Shown: one piece after another, positions 1-6,545 of the stretch
Numbering within the stretch: position 1 is the first letter of the stretch
Layout of the letters: every line of letters starts with the position of its first letter
NCBI GenBank assembly: GCA_964644705.1
Contig: CAZXYF010000098.1
Location: forward strand, 1-11,292
Length of the DNA: 11,292 bases
From: CAZXYF01 sp964644705
GTDB lineage: Bacteria > Planctomycetota > Brocadiia > SM23-32
Reading direction: 5' to 3'
Program-made: the position numbers and the translations under genes
The notes under the pieces: model-generated
The model's input: only the letters and a program-made list of their open reading frames with translations
Databases searched by the model: none
Told to the model about the DNA's origin: nothing

Positions 1-110
1 CCTTTTCGTGATGCTCCGTCGTTTCTGTCGGTCCTGTGTTACCCCGGTATTTTACGTGTCTGAGGCTGCTTGTAGAATGATTCACGCCTGAGGTTTGTGA
101 AGTGTTCCAG

Positions 111-1073
111 TCACGGCAGTGATTGTTGGTCGAGGTTGGTGAGACCCGCCTCCCGGGCCCACTGGATTGCGTCGATAAATTCCTCGAGGGTGGTGGAGTG
201 AGCGATTCTGGAATATTCATGGGCGTGGTATTCCGGGCGATACTGTGGCATGATGTTTACATAGACATCCGGAGAAAGTGCAGCAGCCACCCAATGTACG
301 AAATCGTGCGTGCCCGCGGCGTGGTTCGGCATAACGAGATGGCGGATCATCAGACCGCGTTGAGCGATGCCCTGATCATCGCATTCAAGTGGCCCGACCT
401 GTTCGTACATCGCGCTGATGGCTTCTTTTGCTCGTTCGGGATAATCCTCAGCATCGCCGGTGTATCGACGCGCCTGACTGGAATCCATAAACTTGAAGTC
501 AGGCATATAGATATCCACCACGCCGTCCAGCAGTTCGATTGTTTCTCGTCGATCATACCCGCTGGTGTTGTAAACCAGCGGCACCTGGAGCCCGTTTTCA
601 GCGGCGATTTGTACGGCTTTGAGGATAGGGGCAATCATGTGGCTGGGTGTTACCAGATTAATATTATGGCATCCGCGTTCCTGCAACTCCAGCATTCGAT
701 TCGCCAGTGTCTCCGGAGGCTCATCGGGCCCACGGCCGTCATGCGCAATCGAAGCGTTCTGGCAGAACACGCAGCGCAGGGTGCAGTAGGCGAAGAAAAT
801 CGTGCCGGATCCGTTCTCGCCCACCAATGGTTTTTCCTCCCCGAAATGTGCCTGGTGATTGGCCACTTCGGGTTGGGCGGGCGCTCTGCAGTGACCGAGT
901 TCGCCGGAGAGGCGATTTACGCCGCACTGGTGAGGGCACAGGCCGCAGTTTTCCAGCATGTCATATGCTTGTTGAATGCGATTGGCCAGTTCACCGTTCT
1001 CAATCAGCTGGAGGTAGGAGGGATAAGGTTTTTTGGCCTTTTCAGCAGCGGTAGAAGGGTCATTTGTTGTCAT
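111..1073 (-). CDS. PflX-like radical SAM protein (COG1313-type)
   Basis: This is a radical SAM enzyme of the group related to pyruvate formate-lyase activating enzymes (PflX/COG1313-like). The substrate of this group is, to my knowledge, unknown. From the ATG at 1073 it has 320 residues. The radical SAM signature C-x3-C-x2-C is at C97, C101 and C104 (YCTLRCVFCQN) and would bind a [4Fe-4S] cluster and SAM. A second Cys set lies N-terminally (C43, C46, C50, C62), as in other members, and may bind a further metal or cluster. Conserved-looking blocks follow: NLVTPSH near 139-145, YNTSGYDRRE near 168-177 and DIYMPDFKF near 187-195. An in-frame GTG at 1121 would add 16 residues. I prefer the ATG because the added segment has no family character and its GTG has no Shine-Dalgarno; the ATG has only a weak AGAAG. 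It lies 101 bp downstream of the rhomboid gene on the same strand with no clear promoter between, so co-transcription is plausible. Confidence 0.88.
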   Translation of the reverse strand: MTTNDPSTAAEKAKKPYPSYLQLIENGELANRIQQAYDMLENCGLCPHQCGVNRLSGELGHCRAPAQPEVANHQAHFGEEKPLVGENGSGTIFFAYCTLRCVFCQNASIAHDGRGPDEPPETLANRMLELQERGCHNINLVTPSHMIAPILKAVQIAAENGLQVPLVYNTSGYDRRETIELLDGVVDIYMPDFKFMDSSQARRYTGDAEDYPERAKEAISAMYEQVGPLECDDQGIAQRGLMIRHLVMPNHAAGTHDFVHWVAAALSPDVYVNIMPQYRPEYHAHEYSRIAHSTTLEEFIDAIQWAREAGLTNLDQQSLP

Positions 1074-1174
1074 TGCGCTTGATTCTTCTGGAAAATAAGA
1101 TCGGTTTTGTTGTTGGAGCACATTTATTGGTGGTCAGCTGGCGGTCTTGTTTTAGGGGCGCGCCGATGTGATAT

Positions 1175-2299
1175 CTATGCCGTCCATCCCTCAGCTTCCG
1201 TGGGAGCATACTGGGCGTCAACCAAACGGATTGCCAGCGAGATGGCAGCGCCCATCATGAATCCCCCGACGTGCGCCCAGACGGCCGTAGAGCCCCCCGC
1301 TTCCGTTAGGGCGAAAGTGAGCTGCACCAGCACCCAGAAACCAAAATAGGCCCACGCCGGTATTTCGAAACTTCGGACCCGCATCCAGTGGACCCATCGA
1401 ACCAGGAATCGATTGCGCGGGAAAAAGACGATGTACGCGCCCATGACGCCCGCAATCGCCCCGCTCGCACCGACGCAAGGGGTTGTGGAGGCGGGGTTCG
1501 CGATGATGTGGGCCATGGCAGCCACCATGCCACAGGCGAGGTAGAAGGTCAGGAACCACTGTCCTCCCAGGCGCTCTTCAACATTGTCGCCGGTGACAAA
1601 CAGAAAATACATATTGGCCAACAGGTGAAACGGTCCGGCATGCATAAACATCCCGGTCAGCATGGTCCACAGCCGTTGGCCACCGGTGATTTCAGCAGGC
1701 ACCATGCCGAATCTTTGCACGGCATCGTTCAGCCCAAAATACCATGCAGTGGCGAAGGCGAAAATGTTGGCCAGAAGCAGGGGCGTCACGTTGGGAGACC
1801 ATAAGCGCTGTCGGCTGTGCAATTCAAGGGGCAGCCCGGTAAGGAACTGAAATGCCACCAATGCCCCCGTATTCTCCGAAAGATATGCCGTGTCGTCGCC
1901 ATTGTCGGACGTATGCGTGGCTGCAGTCTCGACAGGGGGATTCTCCTCCCATTCGCGAGCGGCTTTCAGACGGGTCTGGATTTTGGACAATTCTCCCTCA
2001 TCCAAAAACATTCCCCCGCACTGTGGACATTGATCGACCATGACGGGTGCGCCGCGGGTGAAGGAACGCCGCCAGAGCGTGGTTCCCGAATCCGGGCAGT
2101 TGCGCCGGCTTTTGCCGGCTTCGGAAGCCTCATCGGCAGAAAATGTAGTATCAACGTATTCGCCGCTCGCCTGCACCAGCTCCCCCTGATCCAGCCACAT
2201 ACCACTACATCGGGCGCATAATTCAACTTCAACCCCCTCCAGATCCATGGTGTACATCTCGTCACCACAATCCGGACAGGTTCGTGTGCTTTTCGTCAT
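1175..2299 (-). CDS. Rhomboid family intramembrane serine protease with N-terminal zinc ribbons
   Basis: The protein has 374 residues from the preferred ATG. The N-terminus has two TFIIB-type zinc-ribbon units. The first (about 8-41) keeps both CxxC pairs (CPDCG and CARCSG). The second (about 68-104) has CPDSG followed by CPQCGG, so one zinc ligand is replaced by Ser. Each unit ends in a similar block (MWLDQGEL, MFLDEGEL). After a linker, the rhomboid core has about six hydrophobic segments. It shows the HxxxN-type motif in HLLANMYF (near 225-232), the catalytic Ser in GASG (about S279) and the catalytic His in AHVGG (about H343), so it should be an active protease that cuts single-pass membrane proteins in the bilayer. 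The start at 2299 is chosen because GAGAGGAG sits 5 nt upstream; an in-frame ATG six codons earlier (2317) has no ribosome site and lies near the predicted transcript start. It is divergent from the SPFH cluster. Its substrates are unknown. Confidence 0.92.
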   Translation of the reverse strand: MTKSTRTCPDCGDEMYTMDLEGVEVELCARCSGMWLDQGELVQASGEYVDTTFSADEASEAGKSRRNCPDSGTTLWRRSFTRGAPVMVDQCPQCGGMFLDEGELSKIQTRLKAAREWEENPPVETAATHTSDNGDDTAYLSENTGALVAFQFLTGLPLELHSRQRLWSPNVTPLLLANIFAFATAWYFGLNDAVQRFGMVPAEITGGQRLWTMLTGMFMHAGPFHLLANMYFLFVTGDNVEERLGGQWFLTFYLACGMVAAMAHIIANPASTTPCVGASGAIAGVMGAYIVFFPRNRFLVRWVHWMRVRSFEIPAWAYFGFWVLVQLTFALTEAGGSTAVWAHVGGFMMGAAISLAIRLVDAQYAPTEAEGWTA

Positions 2300-2304
2300 G
2301 GCGG

Positions 2305-2312
2305 CTCCTCTC
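2305..2312 (-). promoter_or_regulatory. Ribosome binding site deciding the rhomboid start
   Basis: The minus strand reads GAGAGGAG, ending 5 nt before the ATG at 2299. This favours that start over the in-frame ATG at 2317. Confidence 0.7.
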
Positions 2313-2332
2313 TGCATCAGCTATGAACTGTG

Positions 2333-2362
2333 AAAATAGGGCAGGGCCACGGTGGATGTCAA
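2333..2362 (-). promoter_or_regulatory. Candidate sigma70-type promoter for the rhomboid gene
   Basis: On the minus strand a perfect -35 TTGACA (2362-2357) is followed, after an 18-nt spacer, by TATTTT (2338-2333; four of six matches to TATAAT). Transcription would start near 2326, about 26 nt before the ATG at 2299. The -10 is only partial, so this is a good but unproven call. Confidence 0.5.
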
Positions 2363-2613
2363 GATACAGCATTCGGGCCGGTGCCACTTTCGCGGCACGG
2401 GTGATTGAGGAGGGCGGTGTCGAACCATCACGGGGTGTTGCGACCATACTGTTCTAAGCGATACGGGGATTCTGTGATGCAGAGATCCACAATGCATCTG
2501 TGTATCCGTTAATTCTGAATTTTGGATTGACGAGATAGCCTCTGAAGGTTTGCAGGTGGTCCTGGGCGCGAAATAATGTTCATCTTGGAAACTACCCTTT
2601 CTGCTATAGGTGT
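2363..2613. other. Non-coding centre of the divergent intergenic region, with small inverted repeats
   Basis: This stretch lies between the two divergent promoters and I see no credible gene in it. It contains several small dyads. GATGCA (2476-2481) pairs with TGCATC (2493-2498) across an 11-nt spacer. AATTC-T-GAATT (2511-2521) is an odd palindrome. GTGCC/GGCAC (2381-2398) could form a short hairpin. Any of these could be an operator for a regulator of the divergent genes, but short dyads also arise by chance, and I recognise no specific binding site. I saw no sigma54 (GG-N10-GC) promoter, which would have been expected for a PspF-type circuit. Confidence 0.3.
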
Positions 2614-2644
2614 TTGACACATGCGCCCTGCCAAGGCGTATAAT
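2614..2644 (+). promoter_or_regulatory. Strong sigma70-type promoter of the SPFH gene cluster
   Basis: The -35 box TTGACA (2614-2619) and the -10 box TATAAT (2639-2644) both match the consensus exactly. The spacer is 19 nt, two longer than the optimum, which usually lowers activity or makes it dependent on DNA twist or an activator. The spacer itself holds a small dyad, CGCC (2624-2627) / GGCG (2635-2638). The start of transcription would be near 2651, giving a leader of about 90 nt before the first SPFH gene. Confidence 0.75.
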
Positions 2645-2706
2645 CACGGCGGTTGGACAGGCGGAATGATTTTGTGATCCCGGAGTGTTTTTACTGATTT
2701 TTTTGG

Positions 2707-2728
2707 TCTCCCGTCGGCAGACGGGGGG
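2707..2728 (+). promoter_or_regulatory. Leader hairpin abutting the Shine-Dalgarno of the first SPFH gene
   Basis: CCCGTC (2710-2715), loop GGCA, and GACGGG (2720-2725) form a perfect 6-bp stem. It can be extended by one Watson-Crick pair and two G-U wobbles into the purine run. The 3' arm runs directly into the ribosome binding tract GGGGAGGAGGG before the ATG at 2743. It follows a T-rich stretch (about 2688-2704). The hairpin could tune translation of the cluster's first gene. It resembles no riboswitch class I know. Confidence 0.45.
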
Positions 2729-2742
2729 AGGAGGGATGAGTT

Positions 2743-4455
2743 ATGGCTGAAGGACCGTGGCAGGACGATGATGGCGGGAATCCTCTGGAGGCGCTGGATA
2801 CCTACGGAATCCGATGGAATAATCTTTTTCTGATGGGGGGCGCTGCCCTCGTGGGATTGTTAGTGGTCGGATTTCTCTTCTTCTGGACCCAGTGCCGTAT
2901 CAGCGTGGATAAGGGCGAATTTGTTCCTCTGCTGAAAAAAACCGGTAAAAACATGACCAACGATATGGTTATGGCTCCCAGCCCCGATTTTAAAGGCCCG
3001 CAATTTGAGGTTCTGAAGGCGGGGCGTCATTTCCGCAACCCGTATTACTGGTGGTGGCCGGCGCCCAAGCAGGCCACGGTTATCGATAAAGGGCAGGTGG
3101 CGGTTCTGGTGCGTAAATACGGGGAGGATCTGCCGCAGGGACAGGTTATTGCAAAGAAAGACAATCAAAAGGGTATCCTCCGAGAGCCCAAAAAACCGGG
3201 ACGGCATTACATCAACACATGGGCTTACGCGGTGGAAAAACATAATATGGTCCGGATTGAACCCGGATATCGGGGCGTCGTGACGCTTCTGGTGGGGGAC
3301 AAACCCGAAAATCCCAATCAGTATGTTGTGAAAAAAGGCGAAGTGGGGGTGCAGCCCTACCTGCTGGAACCCGGTACGCATCCAGAGTACAGCAACCCAT
3401 ACGTGTATAAAGTCACGAAGATAGATATCCGTTCGCAGAAGTTTGAAATGGCGGATAAATCGGCGGTGAGTTTCCCGTCCCAGTACGGTTTCGATATCAA
3501 AGTGGAAGCCACCACGGAATGGGCTCCTGACCTGGAGATGTTGCCCGAGGTCTTCGTGAAATATGTGGACCGTCAGGATCTGAAACGGTCGGGCGGGATC
3601 AACAATATCCAGCGCAAAGTGATTCTCCCTTTCGCGCGATCGCTCCTTCGTATGGTGGGTGGCCAGCACCGGGCGGTGGACTATATTACTGGAGACACCC
3701 GCACGAAGGTTCAAAATGCGGTGGAGGAGCAGCTGCGGAAACGCTGCGCGGAGGTCGGTATCGACGTGCGAGCCTTTGTCATACATAAAACTCTGCCACC
3801 CAAAGAGTTGCGTAACCAGTACAAACGCCGTGAGATCGCCCGGCGCGAAATTGACCGCTATCTGGAGGAGATAAAGACCGAGATCGGGAGCATCGTGCTC
3901 GAGGGCGGCAAGCCGAAGGTTGATGAGAAAGGCCGGCCGGTGCTGAATGAAGACGGCACCCCCGTCATCGAAGGTGGACAGCCGAAGCGTAATGAAGATG
4001 GTGAAATCGTGCGTGAAGGTGGTCGTGTTACCAAAGTGCTGCAGGAATTGCAGAAAGGGCGGGAGTCGAAACTCGGTGATGTGCGGGCGAAAATCGCCGA
4101 AATGATTCGATCCGCGGAAAAATATTCTCAAGTTGAAGTGACGAAGGCGGAGAAAAAATTCAACGTTGCGGAAATCAACCTGGAGGCGGCGAAAGACAAA
4201 GCCGCCGCCCGGCGGGCCGAAGGGGAGGCCGAGGCGGCTGTGACCGTCATGAAGTATGAGGCCGAAGCCGAAGCAGTGCGGGAGAAGATTTCCGCGTTTG
4301 GATCCGGTGACAAATATGCCGAGTATCAGCTGATCCGCAAACTGTCCCCCGGAGTGACGAGCATCCTGTCCAATACGGAGGGTAGTTTCGCCGAGCTCTT
4401 CGAACGTTTCTCGCGCGGGACCGAACAGGATCAGGGCAATAAATCTAACCAATAA
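2743..4455 (+). CDS. Membrane-anchored SPFH/band-7 domain protein (first of three)
   Basis: The protein has 570 residues. An acidic 25-residue N-terminus is followed by one transmembrane helix (about 28-48) ending in FFWTQCR. The acidic side and the basic far side suggest N-out topology with the bulk cytosolic, though this is not certain. Residues 60-225 contain three beta-rich units of the pattern x-PG-x4-N-P/T. The SPFH/band-7 domain covers about 225-380, with DIKVEATTEW and VQNAVEEQLRKRCAEVGIDV typical of the family. An unusual Gly/Pro/charged repeat block (386-427) follows. A long charged helix comes next (about 430-515), and the protein ends in an AFGSGDKY segment and an amphipathic tail. 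SPFH proteins form large membrane rings or scaffolds that recruit other factors (family knowledge). It starts 8 nt after GGAGGAGGG and is followed 39 bp on by a paralogue. It could be called flotillin- or HflK/C-like, but it matches neither closely by eye. Confidence 0.88.
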   Translation: MAEGPWQDDDGGNPLEALDTYGIRWNNLFLMGGAALVGLLVVGFLFFWTQCRISVDKGEFVPLLKKTGKNMTNDMVMAPSPDFKGPQFEVLKAGRHFRNPYYWWWPAPKQATVIDKGQVAVLVRKYGEDLPQGQVIAKKDNQKGILREPKKPGRHYINTWAYAVEKHNMVRIEPGYRGVVTLLVGDKPENPNQYVVKKGEVGVQPYLLEPGTHPEYSNPYVYKVTKIDIRSQKFEMADKSAVSFPSQYGFDIKVEATTEWAPDLEMLPEVFVKYVDRQDLKRSGGINNIQRKVILPFARSLLRMVGGQHRAVDYITGDTRTKVQNAVEEQLRKRCAEVGIDVRAFVIHKTLPPKELRNQYKRREIARREIDRYLEEIKTEIGSIVLEGGKPKVDEKGRPVLNEDGTPVIEGGQPKRNEDGEIVREGGRVTKVLQELQKGRESKLGDVRAKIAEMIRSAEKYSQVEVTKAEKKFNVAEINLEAAKDKAAARRAEGEAEAAVTVMKYEAEAEAVREKISAFGSGDKYAEYQLIRKLSPGVTSILSNTEGSFAELFERFSRGTEQDQGNKSNQ

Positions 4456-4494
4456 TTCCGCTGAATAAACCACCCGGCTGGAAGGGAAGAAACA

Positions 4495-6093
4495 ATGAAA
4501 AAATCACTGTGGACGATTGCTGGTATAGTTGTTGGAGGACTGATTCTGGGGGTTGCAGTTGGATACGGCGTGTTCTGGAAGTGGGGTATGTGCCGACGAT
4601 GGGTTCCACACGGGAAATCCATGCTGATAACGCGTAAAACCGGGGAGCCTTCCCCAAAAGACCGCTATGCGAATGAAGGGGAACAGGGAGTGCTCAAAGA
4701 AATGCGAGGTCCCGGCCGGTATCTGGACGTTAATCCGTGGAAATATTCCACAGAACTGGTCGATAATATTTATGTTCCACCGGGGAAAATACTGCTCCTG
4801 AAAAGTAACATGGGGAAGGATCTACCGGAAGGCAAATTCCTTGCTGAACCGGGTGAGAAGGGAACGCTTCGCCAGGTGCGTACGCCGGGTGTCTGGAGGA
4901 TTAATACCTACGGCATGCAGGTGGTAAAAACACCGGGAGGGAGGCGCCTGTGGGACGCGCAGATCATTTCCCCCGGTTACATAGGGGTGCAGACCCTGCA
5001 GGAAAGCTCTGCTGGTAAAAAGAAAGGCATCCAACCGGAGGTTCTGCAGCCGGGATACTACAATATTAACCCCAAACGGCTGGAGATTGACCAGAAGGAA
5101 ATTGGTTTCGTGGTGCTGACCATGGAAACCAAATTCAAACAATCTACCATACAGCAGGGCGGTCAGAGGAAACGGGTCAAAAAGCCGGTGGAAGGAACCG
5201 GTGTTTCCTTTCCGCTCCGAGATGGTAATCAGATGTTCCTCGATTTCACGGTGGTGTGGGGGATTGCACCGGAGAATGCACCGGAAATTCTGGGCAAGTA
5301 CGGTTCCAATAAAATGGTGGAAGAAAAAATCATTAAACCGCAGGTGACCAGCATCTGCAAAAATCTGGGATCGGATCTCTCGACCAAAGAATTCATTGAG
5401 GGGAAGACGCGGGAAGAGTTTCAGGAGAAGGTGACCAGAGCTTTGAAAAAAATGGGGAAACGGAAGGGAATCGAGGTGCTTATTGCCCTTGTGCGCGGTT
5501 TCCACCCGAATGTCCGTATTAAGGAGCAAATCCAGGCTAAAATGCTGGCGGAGGAGGAAAAGCAGACGCTGGCCATTGAACAGAAACGGGACACTGTGGC
5601 GGCCCGACTTGAAAAAGCCCGGAAAAAAGTTCAGATTGCTATCCAGGATTTTAAAGCCCAGACGTCCGCATTTGTGGAATCGGAACGCGAGAAAGGGCGA
5701 AAAAAGGCGGCGGGTCTCAAAGCGGAAGCCGACCGGGAAGTGGCCGGCCTGGAGAAAAAAACTGCGGAGGTCAAAGCGAAAGCGAAGAAAATTGTCGGAC
5801 AGGCCTCGGCTGATGTGGTGGAAGCGAAGAAAAAAGCCGAAGCAAAAGAATTGCAGCTCAAAATCGAAGCGTTTGGCGGCGCAGAATCTTATAACAAGGC
5901 AAAATGGGCTGAACTGCTTTCCGACGATCTGACCATTGAATATCGCTACAGCGGCCCCGGCACGTTCTGGACGGATGCCGAGTCGGGCTTGAGCGGACTG
6001 GCCGATAAACAGATTCTTCGGGACGCCGGTCAGGATAGCTCCAGAAAGAATGGTGGACAGAAAACATCCGTGACCCGTTCAGAGGAGGAATAG
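4495..6093 (+). CDS. Divergent membrane-anchored SPFH/band-7 paralogue with long coiled coil
   Basis: The protein has 532 residues. A Gly-rich transmembrane helix (about 6-28, with GG and GxxxG-like spacing) ends in FWKWGMCRR, like the juxtamembrane FW..CR of the preceding protein. Three PG-x4-N-P type units follow: GVLKEMRGPGRY (65-76), GTLRQVRTPGVW (123-134) and PEVLQPGYYNINP (181-193). The SPFH domain spans about 200-345 and is more diverged than in gene 1. A highly charged Lys/Glu/Ala coiled coil runs from about 345 to 460. EAFGGAESY (458-466) matches the AFGSGDKY block of gene 1, and a polar tail ends in EEE. The ribosome site AAGGGAAG lies just upstream, and the stop is 4 bp before the next gene. 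The two proteins probably form hetero-oligomers in the membrane, as HflK and HflC do; this is inference from pairing and shared layout. Confidence 0.85.
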   Translation: MKKSLWTIAGIVVGGLILGVAVGYGVFWKWGMCRRWVPHGKSMLITRKTGEPSPKDRYANEGEQGVLKEMRGPGRYLDVNPWKYSTELVDNIYVPPGKILLLKSNMGKDLPEGKFLAEPGEKGTLRQVRTPGVWRINTYGMQVVKTPGGRRLWDAQIISPGYIGVQTLQESSAGKKKGIQPEVLQPGYYNINPKRLEIDQKEIGFVVLTMETKFKQSTIQQGGQRKRVKKPVEGTGVSFPLRDGNQMFLDFTVVWGIAPENAPEILGKYGSNKMVEEKIIKPQVTSICKNLGSDLSTKEFIEGKTREEFQEKVTRALKKMGKRKGIEVLIALVRGFHPNVRIKEQIQAKMLAEEEKQTLAIEQKRDTVAARLEKARKKVQIAIQDFKAQTSAFVESEREKGRKKAAGLKAEADREVAGLEKKTAEVKAKAKKIVGQASADVVEAKKKAEAKELQLKIEAFGGAESYNKAKWAELLSDDLTIEYRYSGPGTFWTDAESGLSGLADKQILRDAGQDSSRKNGGQKTSVTRSEEE

Positions 6094-6097
6094 AGCG

Positions 6098-6517
6098 ATG
6101 AGCTTCTCCCTGGAGCAATTTAAAAAGAAAAGGCGCCGTCTCGGCAAATGGGGACGTCGGCTGTTCTGGGGCGGACTGGTTTTTATGGCACTCGACATGA
6201 TGACCCCCTTCCCCACCCCTGTCCGTGGGGCGTTTGCCGCCTGGTGGGTGTTTGTTATAGGGGCGGGAGCCGTGTGTTATCTCCTGTCCCAGAGACTGCC
6301 GACGTCCGAGACGCTCGATATTGCAAAGGAACATCAGGGGGAACTGCGTGTGTCGGATCTGACCAGCGAACTGCAGGTGACCACCGGAACCGCCCGGAAG
6401 ATATTGACCAGTCTGGAAAAAGAAGGATACGCCAAGGCGGAGATACGCACTGATTCCGGAGGGCAGAACTATCAGGTCTGGGTATTCCCGGAGATCCGGG
6501 ATCAGACCTCTTTTTGA
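6098..6517 (+). CDS. Small membrane protein with cytosolic winged-helix domain
   Basis: The protein has 139 residues. A very basic N-terminus (KKKRRR at 9-14) precedes two hydrophobic helices (about 22-36 and 46-64), so both ends should be cytosolic. Residues 70-131 read as a winged helix-turn-helix: helices at ETLDIAKEH, RVSDLTSEL and TGTARKILTSLEKEGYAKAE, then a beta wing (SGGQNYQVWVF). This layout resembles MarR/ArsR-type DNA-binding domains, but such folds can also bind proteins. Its ribosome site GGAGGAAT overlaps the last codons of the SPFH gene, and the 4-bp gap shows tight coupling. It may tether a locus to the SPFH platform or act as a membrane-bound regulator; neither is proven. I do not recognise a named family. 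Confidence 0.78.
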   Translation: MSFSLEQFKKKRRRLGKWGRRLFWGGLVFMALDMMTPFPTPVRGAFAAWWVFVIGAGAVCYLLSQRLPTSETLDIAKEHQGELRVSDLTSELQVTTGTARKILTSLEKEGYAKAEIRTDSGGQNYQVWVFPEIRDQTSF

Positions 6518-6545
6518 TACGGAAAATCAGCGGGAGATATGAGAT

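Noticed and set aside
123..1082. Long plus-strand open frame opposite the radical SAM gene
   Set aside because: It is the antisense of a clear radical SAM protein with CxxxCxxC, and its translation has no family character.
2262..2647. Minus-strand frames upstream of the rhomboid gene
   Set aside because: They overlap the two candidate promoters, lack ribosome sites and have no protein-like features.
2735..2749. Four-codon ORF (ATG AGT TAT GGC TGA) overlapping the start of the first SPFH gene
   Set aside because: Its ATG directly abuts the Shine-Dalgarno tract with no spacing, while the ATG at 2743 has good spacing and a long family-matching product.
2860..4473. 537-codon minus-strand open frame opposite the first SPFH gene
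   Set aside because: It is a shadow of the SPFH coding frame; the plus strand has the promoter, ribosome site and recognised domain.
5483..5932. Lys/Arg-rich plus-strand frame inside the second SPFH gene
   Set aside because: It is a frame-shifted reading of the charged coiled coil; the composition reflects codon shadows.
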